NCBI GenBank assembly: GCA_030613125.1
Contig: JAUWMO010000073.1
Coordinates: 1-11,983, forward strand
DNA length: 11,983 bases
Direction of reading: 5' to 3'
From: Bacteroidota bacterium
GTDB taxonomy: Bacteria; Bacteroidota; Bacteroidia; Bacteroidales; VadinHA17
Position 1 is the first letter of the stretch. Each line of letters begins with the position of its first letter. Of this stretch, positions 1-7,329 are shown in pieces. The position numbers and the translations under genes were made by a program. The notes beneath the pieces were generated by a model. That model was not told where the DNA came from, made no database searches, and saw nothing but the letters and a program-made list of their open reading frames with translations.

Positions 1-571
1 ACGAGATCCATTCGAGGATGAAATCAGTAATTGTTCTCAGGAAAGCCTTTGTTTTCTCCTTTTCCATGGCTATAGCCATCATAAACTCTGTGGTGCCCAT
101 AAGGAAAGAAGCAATATTCAAAGGTCCCCTGGATATTGCAAAACGAATAGTGTGTCCTGCGTCTTCAATTCTGGTTTGTGTCTTTAACAGGCGGTTGATT
201 ATAAAAGGCAATAAACCGTCAGTTTTTACATTTGGTTTTTTAATTTGTCCGGCTTCATCAATATTTTTAATTATTTTGTCGGCATGAGGGAGGTTATTCG
301 CTGCCCAAACCAGTTTAGCCCCAAAGGCAGACGGTTCGGAACACATCCCGTATTCCGACCAGAAACCGGGGAGGAACATTACATCGGGGAAGGTTTTTAC
401 AGCTTTCAGGTTGGCCTCAAACCAGATCTCATCATTTGTATAATAATCAATTGTGGAAACGCCGAACCAGCCAGGCAACCAGGGTGAATCAATAATAAAT
501 CCGACAGGTGGTACCGGCAGGATTTCCCCGTTTACAATTTTAACTATTGAATTCCATTGAATTCCAGTCAT
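1..571 (-). CDS. Uroporphyrinogen decarboxylase (URO-D) family protein, N-terminal part, runs off the left edge
   Basis: The minus strand is open from an ATG at 571-569 to the window edge, giving 190 codons with no stop. The protein begins MTGIQWNSIVKIVNGEILPV and continues with a PPVGFIIDSPWLPGWFG stretch, then DVMFLPGFWSEYGMCSEPSAFGAKLVW. I recognise this as the N-terminal half of a URO-D/MtaA-CmuA-type TIM barrel. Members either decarboxylate uroporphyrinogen III in heme synthesis or, more often in this divergent subgroup, act as corrinoid- or cobalamin-linked methyltransferases. This copy lacks the usual HemE start motif, so I favour the methyltransferase-like subgroup. The C-terminal half is outside the window. 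The start lies 12 bp after the rnhA stop in the same direction, so the two are probably co-transcribed although no functional link is evident. Family assignment is by pattern recognition; the substrate is unknown. Confidence 0.78.
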   Translation of the reverse strand, partial: MTGIQWNSIVKIVNGEILPVPPVGFIIDSPWLPGWFGVSTIDYYTNDEIWFEANLKAVKTFPDVMFLPGFWSEYGMCSEPSAFGAKLVWAANNLPHADKIIKNIDEAGQIKKPNVKTDGLLPFIINRLLKTQTRIEDAGHTIRFAISRGPLNIASFLMGTTEFMMAIAMEKEKTKAFLRTITDFILEWIS

Positions 572-583
572 TTTTTATTCTAA

Positions 584-1060
584 TTATTTAAACAATCCCG
601 GATCTTCTTTAGTATAGCCTGTATCATCTTTAAGTAATGTTTGTTTAGAAGCTTCCACTGCCAGCCTGTCACATCGTTCGTTTTCAGGAATATCAGCATG
701 CCCTTTGATCCATTTAAACTTTATGTTATGTTTCCGGTAAACCTTAAGAAATCGTTTCCAAAGGTCAGGGTTCTTTTTCTTTTTAAATCCTTTTCGTTCC
801 CAGCCGAATATCCAGCCCTTTTCAACAGCATCGGCAACATATTTCGAGTCGGTATAAACCATAACTTCACTTCCTTCAAACTTTAACTCTTCGAGCCCTT
901 TGATCACAGCAAGAAGCTCCATCCTGTTATTTGTGGTACGTCTGAAACCTTCCGAAAGTTCTTTACGGTGCTTGCCTGACATCAGTACCACACCATATCC
1001 TCCCGGTCCGGGATTACCACGGGCTGCGCCATCGGTATATATTATAATCTTACCTGCCAT
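584..1060 (-). CDS. rnhA: Ribonuclease HI
   Basis: This 158-residue protein is the length of E. coli RNase HI and carries the complete active site: Asp10 in IIIYTDGAARGNPGPGG, Glu48 in NNRMELLA, Asp71 in YTDSKYV, His121 in WIKGHADIPENERCD, and Asp131. The enzyme is a cytoplasmic Mg2+-dependent endonuclease that cuts the RNA strand of RNA-DNA hybrids, removing R-loops and primers. There is no N-terminal hybrid-binding domain; the basic stretch at residues 89-96 (RKGFKKKK) corresponds to the handle region. The start ATG lies inside the last codons of the truncated marC-like frame (overlap 1050-1060), so translation may be coupled to that remnant. A URO-D-family gene follows after 12 bp. Function is near certain. 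Confidence 0.96.
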   Translation of the reverse strand: MAGKIIIYTDGAARGNPGPGGYGVVLMSGKHRKELSEGFRRTTNNRMELLAVIKGLEELKFEGSEVMVYTDSKYVADAVEKGWIFGWERKGFKKKKNPDLWKRFLKVYRKHNIKFKWIKGHADIPENERCDRLAVEASKQTLLKDDTGYTKEDPGLFK

Positions 1061-1250
1061 CAGGAAGTTGAATTCCGGTGTTTGAAATAAAAAGAATCAT
1101 AATAAAGAAAGCAACCAATGTGGCTTTACCCGGTTCAATTTTTCCGTTTTTCCTTTTGATATCAATGATTATGGGAATCGAGCCAAATATATCAATCACG
1201 GCAAAAAGTACCATGAAAGCAGCAAATATTTCAATAAAATTAAGGTTCAT
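1050..1250 (-). pseudogene. Truncated MarC (UPF0056) family membrane protein, C-terminal two-thirds missing
   Basis: The 66-codon frame starts MNLNFIEIFAAFMVLFAVID and continues FGSIPIIIDIKRKNGKIEPGKATLVAFFIMILF. That is the conserved N-terminus of MarC/UPF0056 integral membrane proteins, which are normally about 190-210 residues with six membrane helices. Homology stops near residue 54, where a LFLFFGE-like continuation is expected; instead the frame reads ISNTGIQLPDGR and ends inside the rnhA start. Only helix 1 (about residues 6-27) and the beginning of helix 2 remain. No MarC C-terminus is visible in any frame downstream, because rnhA occupies that space. I therefore read it as a deletion remnant rather than a frameshift. 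Its promoter region appears preserved (TAACTTTG box at 1271-1278), so it may now act mainly as a leader for rnhA. A short functional peptide cannot be excluded. Confidence 0.75.
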
Positions 1251-1270
1251 ACCGAAGCAAATTTAAGCGG

Positions 1271-1278
1271 CAAAGTTA
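1271..1278 (-). promoter_or_regulatory. Candidate Bacteroidota -7 promoter box for marC-remnant/rnhA
   Basis: The minus strand reads TAACTTTG, an exact match to the Bacteroidota -7 consensus TAnnTTTG, about 20 bp upstream of the ATG at 1250. It overlaps the stop codon of the S46 peptidase gene. No convincing -33 TTTG at 18-20 bp spacing was found, so this rests on one element plus position. Confidence 0.45.
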
Positions 1279-3429
1279 GTCTGAATTAACTAAAGTCATT
1301 TCATCAACAAGGTGTTTAGCACCGGCCAACTTATCAATAATAAACAATACGTATCTGATATCTACTGAAATTGTTCTCTGGAGTTCAGGCTCAAAAGCCA
1401 CATCACCACTCATGGCTTCCCAGTTACCGTCAAAGGCAAGACCAATCAGCTCTCCTTTTCCATTGATAACCGGACTTCCTGAGTTGCCACCTGTTATGTC
1501 GTTATTGGTAAGAAAACAAACAGGCAATTTCCCTTCAACTCCATATGGGCCAAAGTCTTTTTTTCTGTACAACTCTTTAAGCTTTTTATCTACAACGAAT
1601 TCAAAATTACCAGGATCTTCTTTTTCAATCACCCCATCAAGAGTTGTATAATGTTTATAATAAACGGCATCTTTCGGATTATAACCTTCTACAGTTCCGT
1701 ATGTTAATCTCATGGTAGAGTTTGCATCCGGGTAAAGGACCAGGTCAGGATCCATTTCTCTTAAACCGGCAATGTATAAACGGTGTCCCTTATCAAAATT
1801 GGTGTTAAATTCAGATTGCAAGCCCTTTATTTCCTCATCTTTTGCAAAACTGGATTTTGCTGCAATGTAGGCGGGATCTTTATTCAGTACCTTTATTCCT
1901 GGATCGGCCAAAAATTCATTCAATTTATCCTCACTGACAAATACCGATTTATCAAACATCTGCTCCACAAATTTGTCGATGTTGCCTCTGTATTTAGATT
2001 GGATGGTTACATAAAAATCGGGTTGGTAAGTTGCCGGTACATTAGCAGCTAACATCTTTAGCATGGCCTCTACAATTTTTTGATCGGTGGATGCATGATA
2101 ATCTTTGTAGAAACCGGATGCTTCAATTTTGAGACTTTCAACGGCAGCTTGTATCATTTCTTTGTTTCCTACATACAGAGCCAGATCGAGATTCTTGGCA
2201 TTCTTGGCAAATTCGATGATTTCACTGCCTCTGGTAATACATTCCGAAAGATATTGCAGGGCATGCTTGGTTGCTGCCCGGTTTTCAACAGATTTTTGAA
2301 TGATCTGAAGTGCTTCTCCGTATTTTTCTTTTCTTTGAGGATCAGCATTTACCCATTCAGTATACTGCTTTTCTGTTTTCTGCTTTTTTTCTTTAACATG
2401 CAATCTTTTAAGTCCCTGGCTCTGACCTATTGAAAACTTCCAGCCATTACTTGAACGTGAATATTTTGAAGCATACTGTATCATCACTTTTTCATCAGCA
2501 AGCATATCTTCCAGCATTATATCCTGCCGTTTACCTCTGATTTTAATTCTGTTAGGATGTGTTATATCCATAACTTCATCGATACCAAATTAGGTCATAT
2601 ATCTTTGGGTACGGCCAGGGTAACCAAGGATCATGGCAAAATCACCCTTTTTAATACCTTTTACAGAGACCGGCAGGTAATGTCTGGGTTTAAGCGGAAT
2701 ATTTTCCTCTGAATATTCTGCAGGTTTTCCATCGGGTGACATATACACACGAAATACACTGAAGTCACCTGTATGACGGGGCCATTCCCAATTATCGGTG
2801 TCACGTCCGAATTTGCCGATAGATGAAGGAGGAGCTCCCACTAATCGTACATCTCTGTATTTTTCAGAAACAAGCAGGTAAGAATTGTTACCGCCAAAAA
2901 AAGATTTTACTCTTGCAGTGTAATGATTCCCTTCCCGGGCCTCTTTTTCGATCTCATCAGAAACTTCACGAATTTTTGCAGAGCGCTCCTTTTCACTCAT
3001 GTCAGCTTTGATCTTTTTATTTATCCTATCTGAGACATCTTCAATACGGACAAGGAATGTAACACTCAGTCCGGGATTTGCTAGTTCTTCTTTTTTTGAC
3101 ATTGCCCAGAATCCATCTTCCAGATAATTATGTTCTGTTGAACTGTGGGCCTGTATCCTTCCGTATCCACAGTGATGGTTAGTAAGTAACAGACCCTGAT
3201 CAGAAACAATTTCAGCGGTACATCCGCGTCCGAAAATAACAATTGCATCTTTCAGACTGGATTGGTTAATACTGGAAATTTCTTCCGCGGTAAGTTCAAG
3301 TCCCAATTCTGTCATTTTTCCCATGTTCATTTTTTCAAGAAGTGGCAGCAGCCACATTCCCTCATCAGCTTTCAGGGACAAATTGAAGGCCAGTACAAAA
3401 CCTACAAGCATTAGAATAATCTTTTTCAT
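1276..3429 (-). pseudogene. dpp7: S46 family dipeptidyl-peptidase (DPP7 type) interrupted by an in-frame TAA at codon 280
   Basis: Two same-frame segments (3429-2593 and 2589-1276), separated only by a TAA at 2592-2590, together make a full-length S46 serine peptidase of about 717 codons (P. gingivalis DPP7 is about 712). These secreted exopeptidases release dipeptides from oligopeptide N-termini in the periplasm. A signal peptide (MKKIILMLVGFVLAFNLSLKA) opens the protein. The triad is intact: His86 in TNHHCGYG, Asp222 in WPRHTGDF, and Ser650 in GGNSGSP. Gly668 in LAFDGNWEAMSGD sits 18 residues after the Ser, as in DPP7 (hydrophobic P1); DPP11 has Arg there. Start choice: an upstream in-frame ATG at 3480 lies inside the likely -7 box, whereas the ATG at 3429 begins the signal peptide. 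The first segment alone would lack the catalytic Ser, so the locus is probably inactive unless the stop is a sequencing error. Family and subtype are confident. Confidence 0.9.
2590..2592 (-). other. In-frame premature stop (TAA) in the S46 peptidase gene
   Basis: Protein homology runs without a gap across this codon: GYPGRTQRYMT, stop, FGIDEVMDITHPNRIKIRG. S46 relatives usually have a Ser here (YLTSYG/YMTSFG), so a single change TCA to TAA explains the stop. There is no frame change, and nothing is inserted or deleted around it. Confidence 0.85.
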
Positions 3430-3477
3430 AATTATGTTTTTTATAATATTTAATATGATACGTACGGATTTGATTCG

Positions 3478-3485
3478 CAAAGATA
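3478..3485 (-). promoter_or_regulatory. Candidate -7 promoter box for the S46 peptidase gene
   Basis: The minus strand reads TATCTTTG, an exact match to TAnnTTTG. A weak -33-like TTTA (3507-3504 on the minus strand) lies 18 bp upstream. The implied transcript would start near 3474, giving a leader of about 45 nt to the ATG at 3429. This supports the choice of that start over the upstream ATG at 3480, which overlaps the box. Confidence 0.5.
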
Positions 3486-3525
3486 ATTTTTAATTGCAAT
3501 ATTTAAACACCGGTTAGATGTGTTA

Positions 3526-4131
3526 TTAAATCAATTGAAACGATTTCCGGTGAAGAGGTGAAATCCCGGCCTTTAATATTGCTATCCTGTGTTCTATTGT
3601 GGGATATCCTTTGTTTTTGGCCCAGTTGTAAACAGGGAATTGTTGATGTACCTCCTTCATATAATCATCCCGGTAGGTTTTAGCAAGAATGGATGCTGCT
3701 GCTATTGAAAGGAACCGGCCGTCACCTTTTACAAAGCAAACATGAGGGATCCCGGCGTATGATTTGAAACGGTTACCGTCAATGAGTAAAAGAGTGGGTT
3801 TAATTTTAAGATTACTGACTGCTTTATGTATAGCTTTGTATGAAGCCTGCAGGATATTTATTTTATCAATCTCCTCGTTATCAATCAGTGCTACACTCCA
3901 GGCCAGGGCTTTTTGTTCAATTTCCGAGCGCAGAACATAACGCATTTTTTCTGATATCTGTTTTGAGTCATTAAGCCAGGGATGAGTATAGAACTTTGGC
4001 AGAATAACCGAGGCAGCAAAAACAGGTCCGGCCAGACAACCTCTTCCGGCCTCATCACATCCGGCTTCGGTTTCTTCCTTTTTATAGTAACTCAGCAATT
4101 TTTTCCTGGTGATACTAACGGACCGGTTCAT
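3526..4131 (-). CDS. rnhB: Ribonuclease HII
   Basis: This 201-residue protein is the normal length for RNase HII, the cytoplasmic enzyme that nicks 5' of single ribonucleotides embedded in DNA and starts ribonucleotide excision repair. The four acidic catalytic positions are present: Asp26 and Glu27 in AGCDEAGRGCLAGPV (with the GRG recognition motif at 29-31), Asp119 in LLLIDGNRF, and Asp138 in FVKGDGRFLSIAAASILAK. The C-terminal SPLHRKSF is also typical. The ATG overlaps the stop of the upstream glycosyltransferase as ATGA (4131-4128), indicating translational coupling in one operon. A weak 5-bp inverted repeat (AACAC/GTGTT, about 3505-3523) lies just downstream of the stop and is not a convincing terminator. 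Function is near certain. Confidence 0.96.
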   Translation of the reverse strand: MNRSVSITRKKLLSYYKKEETEAGCDEAGRGCLAGPVFAASVILPKFYTHPWLNDSKQISEKMRYVLRSEIEQKALAWSVALIDNEEIDKINILQASYKAIHKAVSNLKIKPTLLLIDGNRFKSYAGIPHVCFVKGDGRFLSIAAASILAKTYRDDYMKEVHQQFPVYNWAKNKGYPTIEHRIAILKAGISPLHRKSFQLI

Positions 4132-5279
4132 TTTTTCTGCTTGAGGGATTTATTAGAGTCAATCGCTTTTTCAACACTTTCCCATAATAATTTTGCAGTT
4201 TTGTCCCAACTGAATTTTTCACGCTGTAGTTTCCCCTCATTTATCAATTTTGCTCTCAACGAATTATTTTTTTCAATCTCTATCATACCTGATGCAATTG
4301 ATTTCACTGAAAATGGATCGACATAATGGGCAGCTTTCCCTCCCACCTCTGGCAGGGAGGTTTTGTTGCCTGCCAAAACAGGAATTTCACATCGAAAACC
4401 TTCCAGAATAGGAATACCGAATCCTTCAAAATAGGAAACAAAAATAAGTACTCTGGCAGAAGCCATCACAAGTTTTGCCTGTTCGCGAGGGAGCCTTCCA
4501 AGGAAAAGTACGTCATCCTTATATTTCATGTTTGAGTGTGTTTTCCACATGCCACCGGTATTGAACAGCGGATCCCCGATCAGTATTAATTTATGTGGCA
4601 GGTTAGTTTGCTTTTTGAAGATATCGAAAGCTTCAAGCATTCTGCACATATTTTTCCGTGGATGGAGAGAACCGATATAGATAAAAAAGTCCACACCATT
4701 ACTGAACTTCTGCTTGATCTGTTCCTGTTGTGCTTTCGTAATAGGCTGGAATACACTATCTGAGCCATTGTATACAACGTCGATTTTATCAGAATTAAGG
4801 TTATAACTATTCACAAGATCGGTTTTTGAATATTCCGATACTGTTGCTATCCGTTTTGCTTTGCCGGCAAATAACGGGAAATAATGCAGGTAATATTTTT
4901 CTACCCAGAACGGCAAATTTTCAGAAAGATGAACAAAGTTAATATCGTGGATAACCGGCAGGGATGGGATATTGGTTTTCAGGACAAGATAACCATCCGG
5001 TGATAAAAAAAAATCCGGCTTATATTTATTAAGGAAAGGGGCAACCCTGTGCTCAAACCAGAAATACCACAAAAAAGGATGTCGGGCAGGAGGAAGAAGC
5101 TTAAAGGGGATTACATTGTCTCCAAAAATAAATTCGTTGTTAAAATCGCGGTCAAACAAAAAATAAAACTGATGTTCAGGATGATTTTGTGTGATCCGTT
5201 TAAGTGACTGATAGGTAAACCAACCGATACCTCCCAATTTGCCTTTGATCAGCAAGCGTGTATTAACAGCAATTCGCAT
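4128..5279 (-). CDS. Family 4 glycosyltransferase (GT-B fold)
   Basis: This 383-residue protein fits a GT4 retaining glycosyltransferase that transfers a sugar from a nucleotide-sugar donor onto a lipid-linked or surface glycan at the cytoplasmic face of the membrane. The N-terminal Rossmann domain opens MRIAVNTRLLIKGKLGGIGW, with the GGIG loop at about 15-18. The inter-domain segment YIGSLHPRKN carries the basic phosphate-contacting residues. The C-terminal domain has the EX7E motif as Glu285 and Glu293 in YFEGFGIPILEGF, followed by the donor-site loop TSLPEVGG. Mannosyltransferases often look like this, but the sugar cannot be read from sequence. The gene is divergent from a flippase gene, which supports a role in polysaccharide or O-antigen-like assembly, and is coupled to rnhB by an ATGA overlap. 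Family is confident; substrate is unknown. Confidence 0.9.
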   Translation of the reverse strand: MRIAVNTRLLIKGKLGGIGWFTYQSLKRITQNHPEHQFYFLFDRDFNNEFIFGDNVIPFKLLPPARHPFLWYFWFEHRVAPFLNKYKPDFFLSPDGYLVLKTNIPSLPVIHDINFVHLSENLPFWVEKYYLHYFPLFAGKAKRIATVSEYSKTDLVNSYNLNSDKIDVVYNGSDSVFQPITKAQQEQIKQKFSNGVDFFIYIGSLHPRKNMCRMLEAFDIFKKQTNLPHKLILIGDPLFNTGGMWKTHSNMKYKDDVLFLGRLPREQAKLVMASARVLIFVSYFEGFGIPILEGFRCEIPVLAGNKTSLPEVGGKAAHYVDPFSVKSIASGMIEIEKNNSLRAKLINEGKLQREKFSWDKTAKLLWESVEKAIDSNKSLKQKK

Positions 5280-5388
5280 TAGAGACAGTAATTTTTATCA
5301 ATTTTCTGTAATCGTTAAAAAAATATCAAAATCAAACCTGAAAGAGAATCTGAAGCTTTATTACGATTTCTTCAGTAAAATTTTAAAT

Positions 5389-6873
5389 TTGTTGAAAAAT
5401 AATAATTTTAATTTGAAAAAGAAATTTATCACAAATCTTGCCCTGCTTCTCTTCCTGAATTTATTGATTAAACCGTTCTGGATCTTTGGCATTGACAGAA
5501 CCGTTCAGAATGTAGTTGGTGCCGGAGAATATGGTTTTTATTTTTCATTGTTTAATTTTTCGCTTCTTCTAAATATTCTACTTGATTTTGGCATTACAAA
5601 TTTTAACAACAGGGAAATTGCCCGTAATCCCCATATGTTAAGCAAGTCTTTTTCGAATATTGTAGGACTGAAATTTGTACTTGCATTTTTTTATGCGTTT
5701 GCAGGGTTGATTATTGCTTTAATAATTGGTTATGATCGACATCAGTTATATTTGTTAGGTTTTCTTGTTCTGAACCAGTTCCTTGCCTCTTTCCTGTTGT
5801 ATTTAAGATCTAACCTGAGTGGCTTGCAAATGTTCCGGACTGACAGCCTTTTATCAGTACTTGACAGGGGAATCATGATTGGGATTTGCAGCATTTTGCT
5901 TTGGACCCGGTTTTTTGATGGTGAGTTTAGGATAGAATGGTTTATCTACGCCCAGACAGTTGCTTATTTTTTCTCTGTTGTTGTTGCTTTTTTCCTTGTT
6001 TTATTGAAGGCTGGATTTTTCACATTCAGGTTTGATCTCAAGCTTATTACTTTAATAATACGTAAAAGTTATCCGTTTGCATTGTTAACTATTTTAATGT
6101 CGGGTTATTACCGGATCGATTCAGTCATGCTGGAACGAATGTTACCTGAGGGGAATGTTGAGGCCGGTATATATGCCCAGGCATTTCGTATTCTTGATGC
6201 CTTTACGATGTTTGCCTTTCTTTTTGCCACTCTGTTGTTTCCTATGTTTTCGAGAATGATTAAAAAAGGAAATCCGGTGCAAAGCCTGACTTTTTTTTCA
6301 TTTATGCTTTTAATAGTACCAGTACTAATAATTTCTGTTACACTTATTTTTTTCCGGACTGAATTCATGGGCTGGTTATATTATGAACACACTCATGAAT
6401 CGGCCAGGGTATTGTTAGTGCTAATGGTGGCACATATTTTTATTTCTGCAACATATATTTTCGGGACCCTTCTTACTGCAGGAGGTCATTTGAAAGAACT
6501 CAACATTACAGCTGGTGTTGGCCTGGGATTAAATATCATTTTGAATTTGTTGTTTATACCGGGTTATGCCGCGTTAGGTTCCGCTTTTGCCAGTCTGGTA
6601 ACTCAAATCCTTGTAATGTTTGTCCAGGTGATATTGGTTTTCAGAATTTTCAGGTTTAAATTACCAGTAAATCTGGTTGTCCGGCTGGTAGTTTTTATAA
6701 TTATATTGTTTGTGCTGGGGTGGGCTTCAACATTATTACATATTTCCTGGTTTGTAAAAGCTGCGGGCATTATAATTTTTTCCGGTATGCTTGCATTAAT
6801 GACAGGGTTGATCAAAGTCCCGGTTTTAGCTGCGATGTTTACTTTAGAAGAGGAAACTATTTTATCTGAATAA
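5389..6873 (+). CDS. Wzx-type polysaccharide/oligosaccharide flippase
   Basis: This is a very hydrophobic protein of about 494 residues with roughly 12-14 membrane helices, consistent with MOP-superfamily flippases (Wzx/RfbX, PST family) that move undecaprenyl-linked glycan units across the inner membrane. Typical features are the N-terminal LLIKPFWIFGIDRTVQN, then GEYGFYFSLFNFSLLLNILLDFG, an RSNLSGLQMF segment, and SGYYRIDSVMLERMLPEGNVEAGIYAQAFRILDAF in the middle. The start is uncertain. The only in-frame ATG (5239) would add 50 residues and lie 41 bp inside the divergent glycosyltransferase gene. Tandem TTG codons at 5389 and 5392 begin just before the conserved N-terminus, so I chose 5389. 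The 3' end overlaps the convergent SLOG-protein gene by 12 bp. It probably works with the neighbouring glycosyltransferase; no polymerase is visible. Confidence 0.87.
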   Translation: MLKNNNFNLKKKFITNLALLLFLNLLIKPFWIFGIDRTVQNVVGAGEYGFYFSLFNFSLLLNILLDFGITNFNNREIARNPHMLSKSFSNIVGLKFVLAFFYAFAGLIIALIIGYDRHQLYLLGFLVLNQFLASFLLYLRSNLSGLQMFRTDSLLSVLDRGIMIGICSILLWTRFFDGEFRIEWFIYAQTVAYFFSVVVAFFLVLLKAGFFTFRFDLKLITLIIRKSYPFALLTILMSGYYRIDSVMLERMLPEGNVEAGIYAQAFRILDAFTMFAFLFATLLFPMFSRMIKKGNPVQSLTFFSFMLLIVPVLIISVTLIFFRTEFMGWLYYEHTHESARVLLVLMVAHIFISATYIFGTLLTAGGHLKELNITAGVGLGLNIILNLLFIPGYAALGSAFASLVTQILVMFVQVILVFRIFRFKLPVNLVVRLVVFIIILFVLGWASTLLHISWFVKAAGIIIFSGMLALMTGLIKVPVLAAMFTLEEETILSE

Positions 6874-7329
6874 AATTGACAGGAATTCATAGGTTTTAGT
6901 ATAGATCCCAGGTGAAAAAGATTCTCTTGGGCCTGCAATATTCAAAATGATGATATTATAATCCCTGATCCATGAACTGAAATCTGTCATGGTTGTAATA
7001 TCAATAATATTCAAATCAAGGACCAGGTTTGGTTTGTTATATTTCCTGCAAACTTTTCGTGTGAAAATTGTGCCGGTATCCATTTCTTTTCCTGCTGTTA
7101 AAATAAGTGTTCCGTCAGAATTTTTAACGTTCATTTTAGTTCGTTCTTCTGTATTGACCGATTTTGTTTCCTTCAGGGGATACTTTTGTGGTATGGGTCC
7201 ATCTTCTGCCCATCTGCCTCTAGGGCACCAGCCACCACATGATATTTTATGCTTTAGTGCCACATCCAGTGCAGCACGGTCAACACCGGTTTGCCCTCCG
7301 GAAATGATTATATCCGGAAATTGGATCAT
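6862..7329 (-). CDS. Circularly permuted YpsA (cpYpsA) SLOG-family protein, formerly 'putative molybdenum carrier'
   Basis: This 155-residue protein has the hallmark motifs of the cpYpsA branch of the SLOG superfamily: SGGQTGVDRAALDVA (residues 10-24), GGWCPRGRWAEDGPIPQKYPL (32-52), SDGTLILTAG (about 71-80), and a C-terminal NIAGPRES near residue 130. SLOG domains are Rossmann-like pockets that bind nucleotide-derived ligands. The older name comes from similarity to a molybdenum cofactor carrier, and the physiological role of stand-alone cpYpsA proteins is not established. No signal peptide is present, so it is cytosolic. The ATG overlaps the VanZ-family stop as ATGA, so the two are translated as a unit. 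The stop overlaps the end of the convergent flippase gene by 12 bp. Family is confident; function is unknown. Confidence 0.9.
   Translation of the reverse strand: MIQFPDIIISGGQTGVDRAALDVALKHKISCGGWCPRGRWAEDGPIPQKYPLKETKSVNTEERTKMNVKNSDGTLILTAGKEMDTGTIFTRKVCRKYNKPNLVLDLNIIDITTMTDFSSWIRDYNIIILNIAGPRESFSPGIYTKTYEFLSILFR

Noticed and set aside
2080..2433. 117-codon open frame on the plus strand
   Set aside because: Lies entirely antisense to the conserved S46 peptidase coding sequence, resembles no family I recognise, and is best explained as a shadow frame.
2590..2592. TAA recoded or read through as an amino acid
   Set aside because: TAA serves as the ordinary stop for other genes in the window (for example rnhA and the terminal stop of the same peptidase gene), and no readthrough context or selenocysteine-type codon is present.
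3430..3480. Longer N-terminus of the peptidase from an ATG at 3480
   Set aside because: The extra 17 residues precede a perfect signal peptide, and the ATG overlaps a likely -7 promoter box, so the start at 3429 is better.
3982..4326. 114-codon plus-strand open frame across the rnhB/glycosyltransferase junction
   Set aside because: Antisense to two well-supported genes and without recognisable features.
4339..4360. GC-rich stem CCTCCC...GGGAGG followed by TTTT, resembling a plus-strand terminator
   Set aside because: It lies inside the glycosyltransferase gene over the conserved TSLPEVGG codons, and no plus-strand gene ends there.
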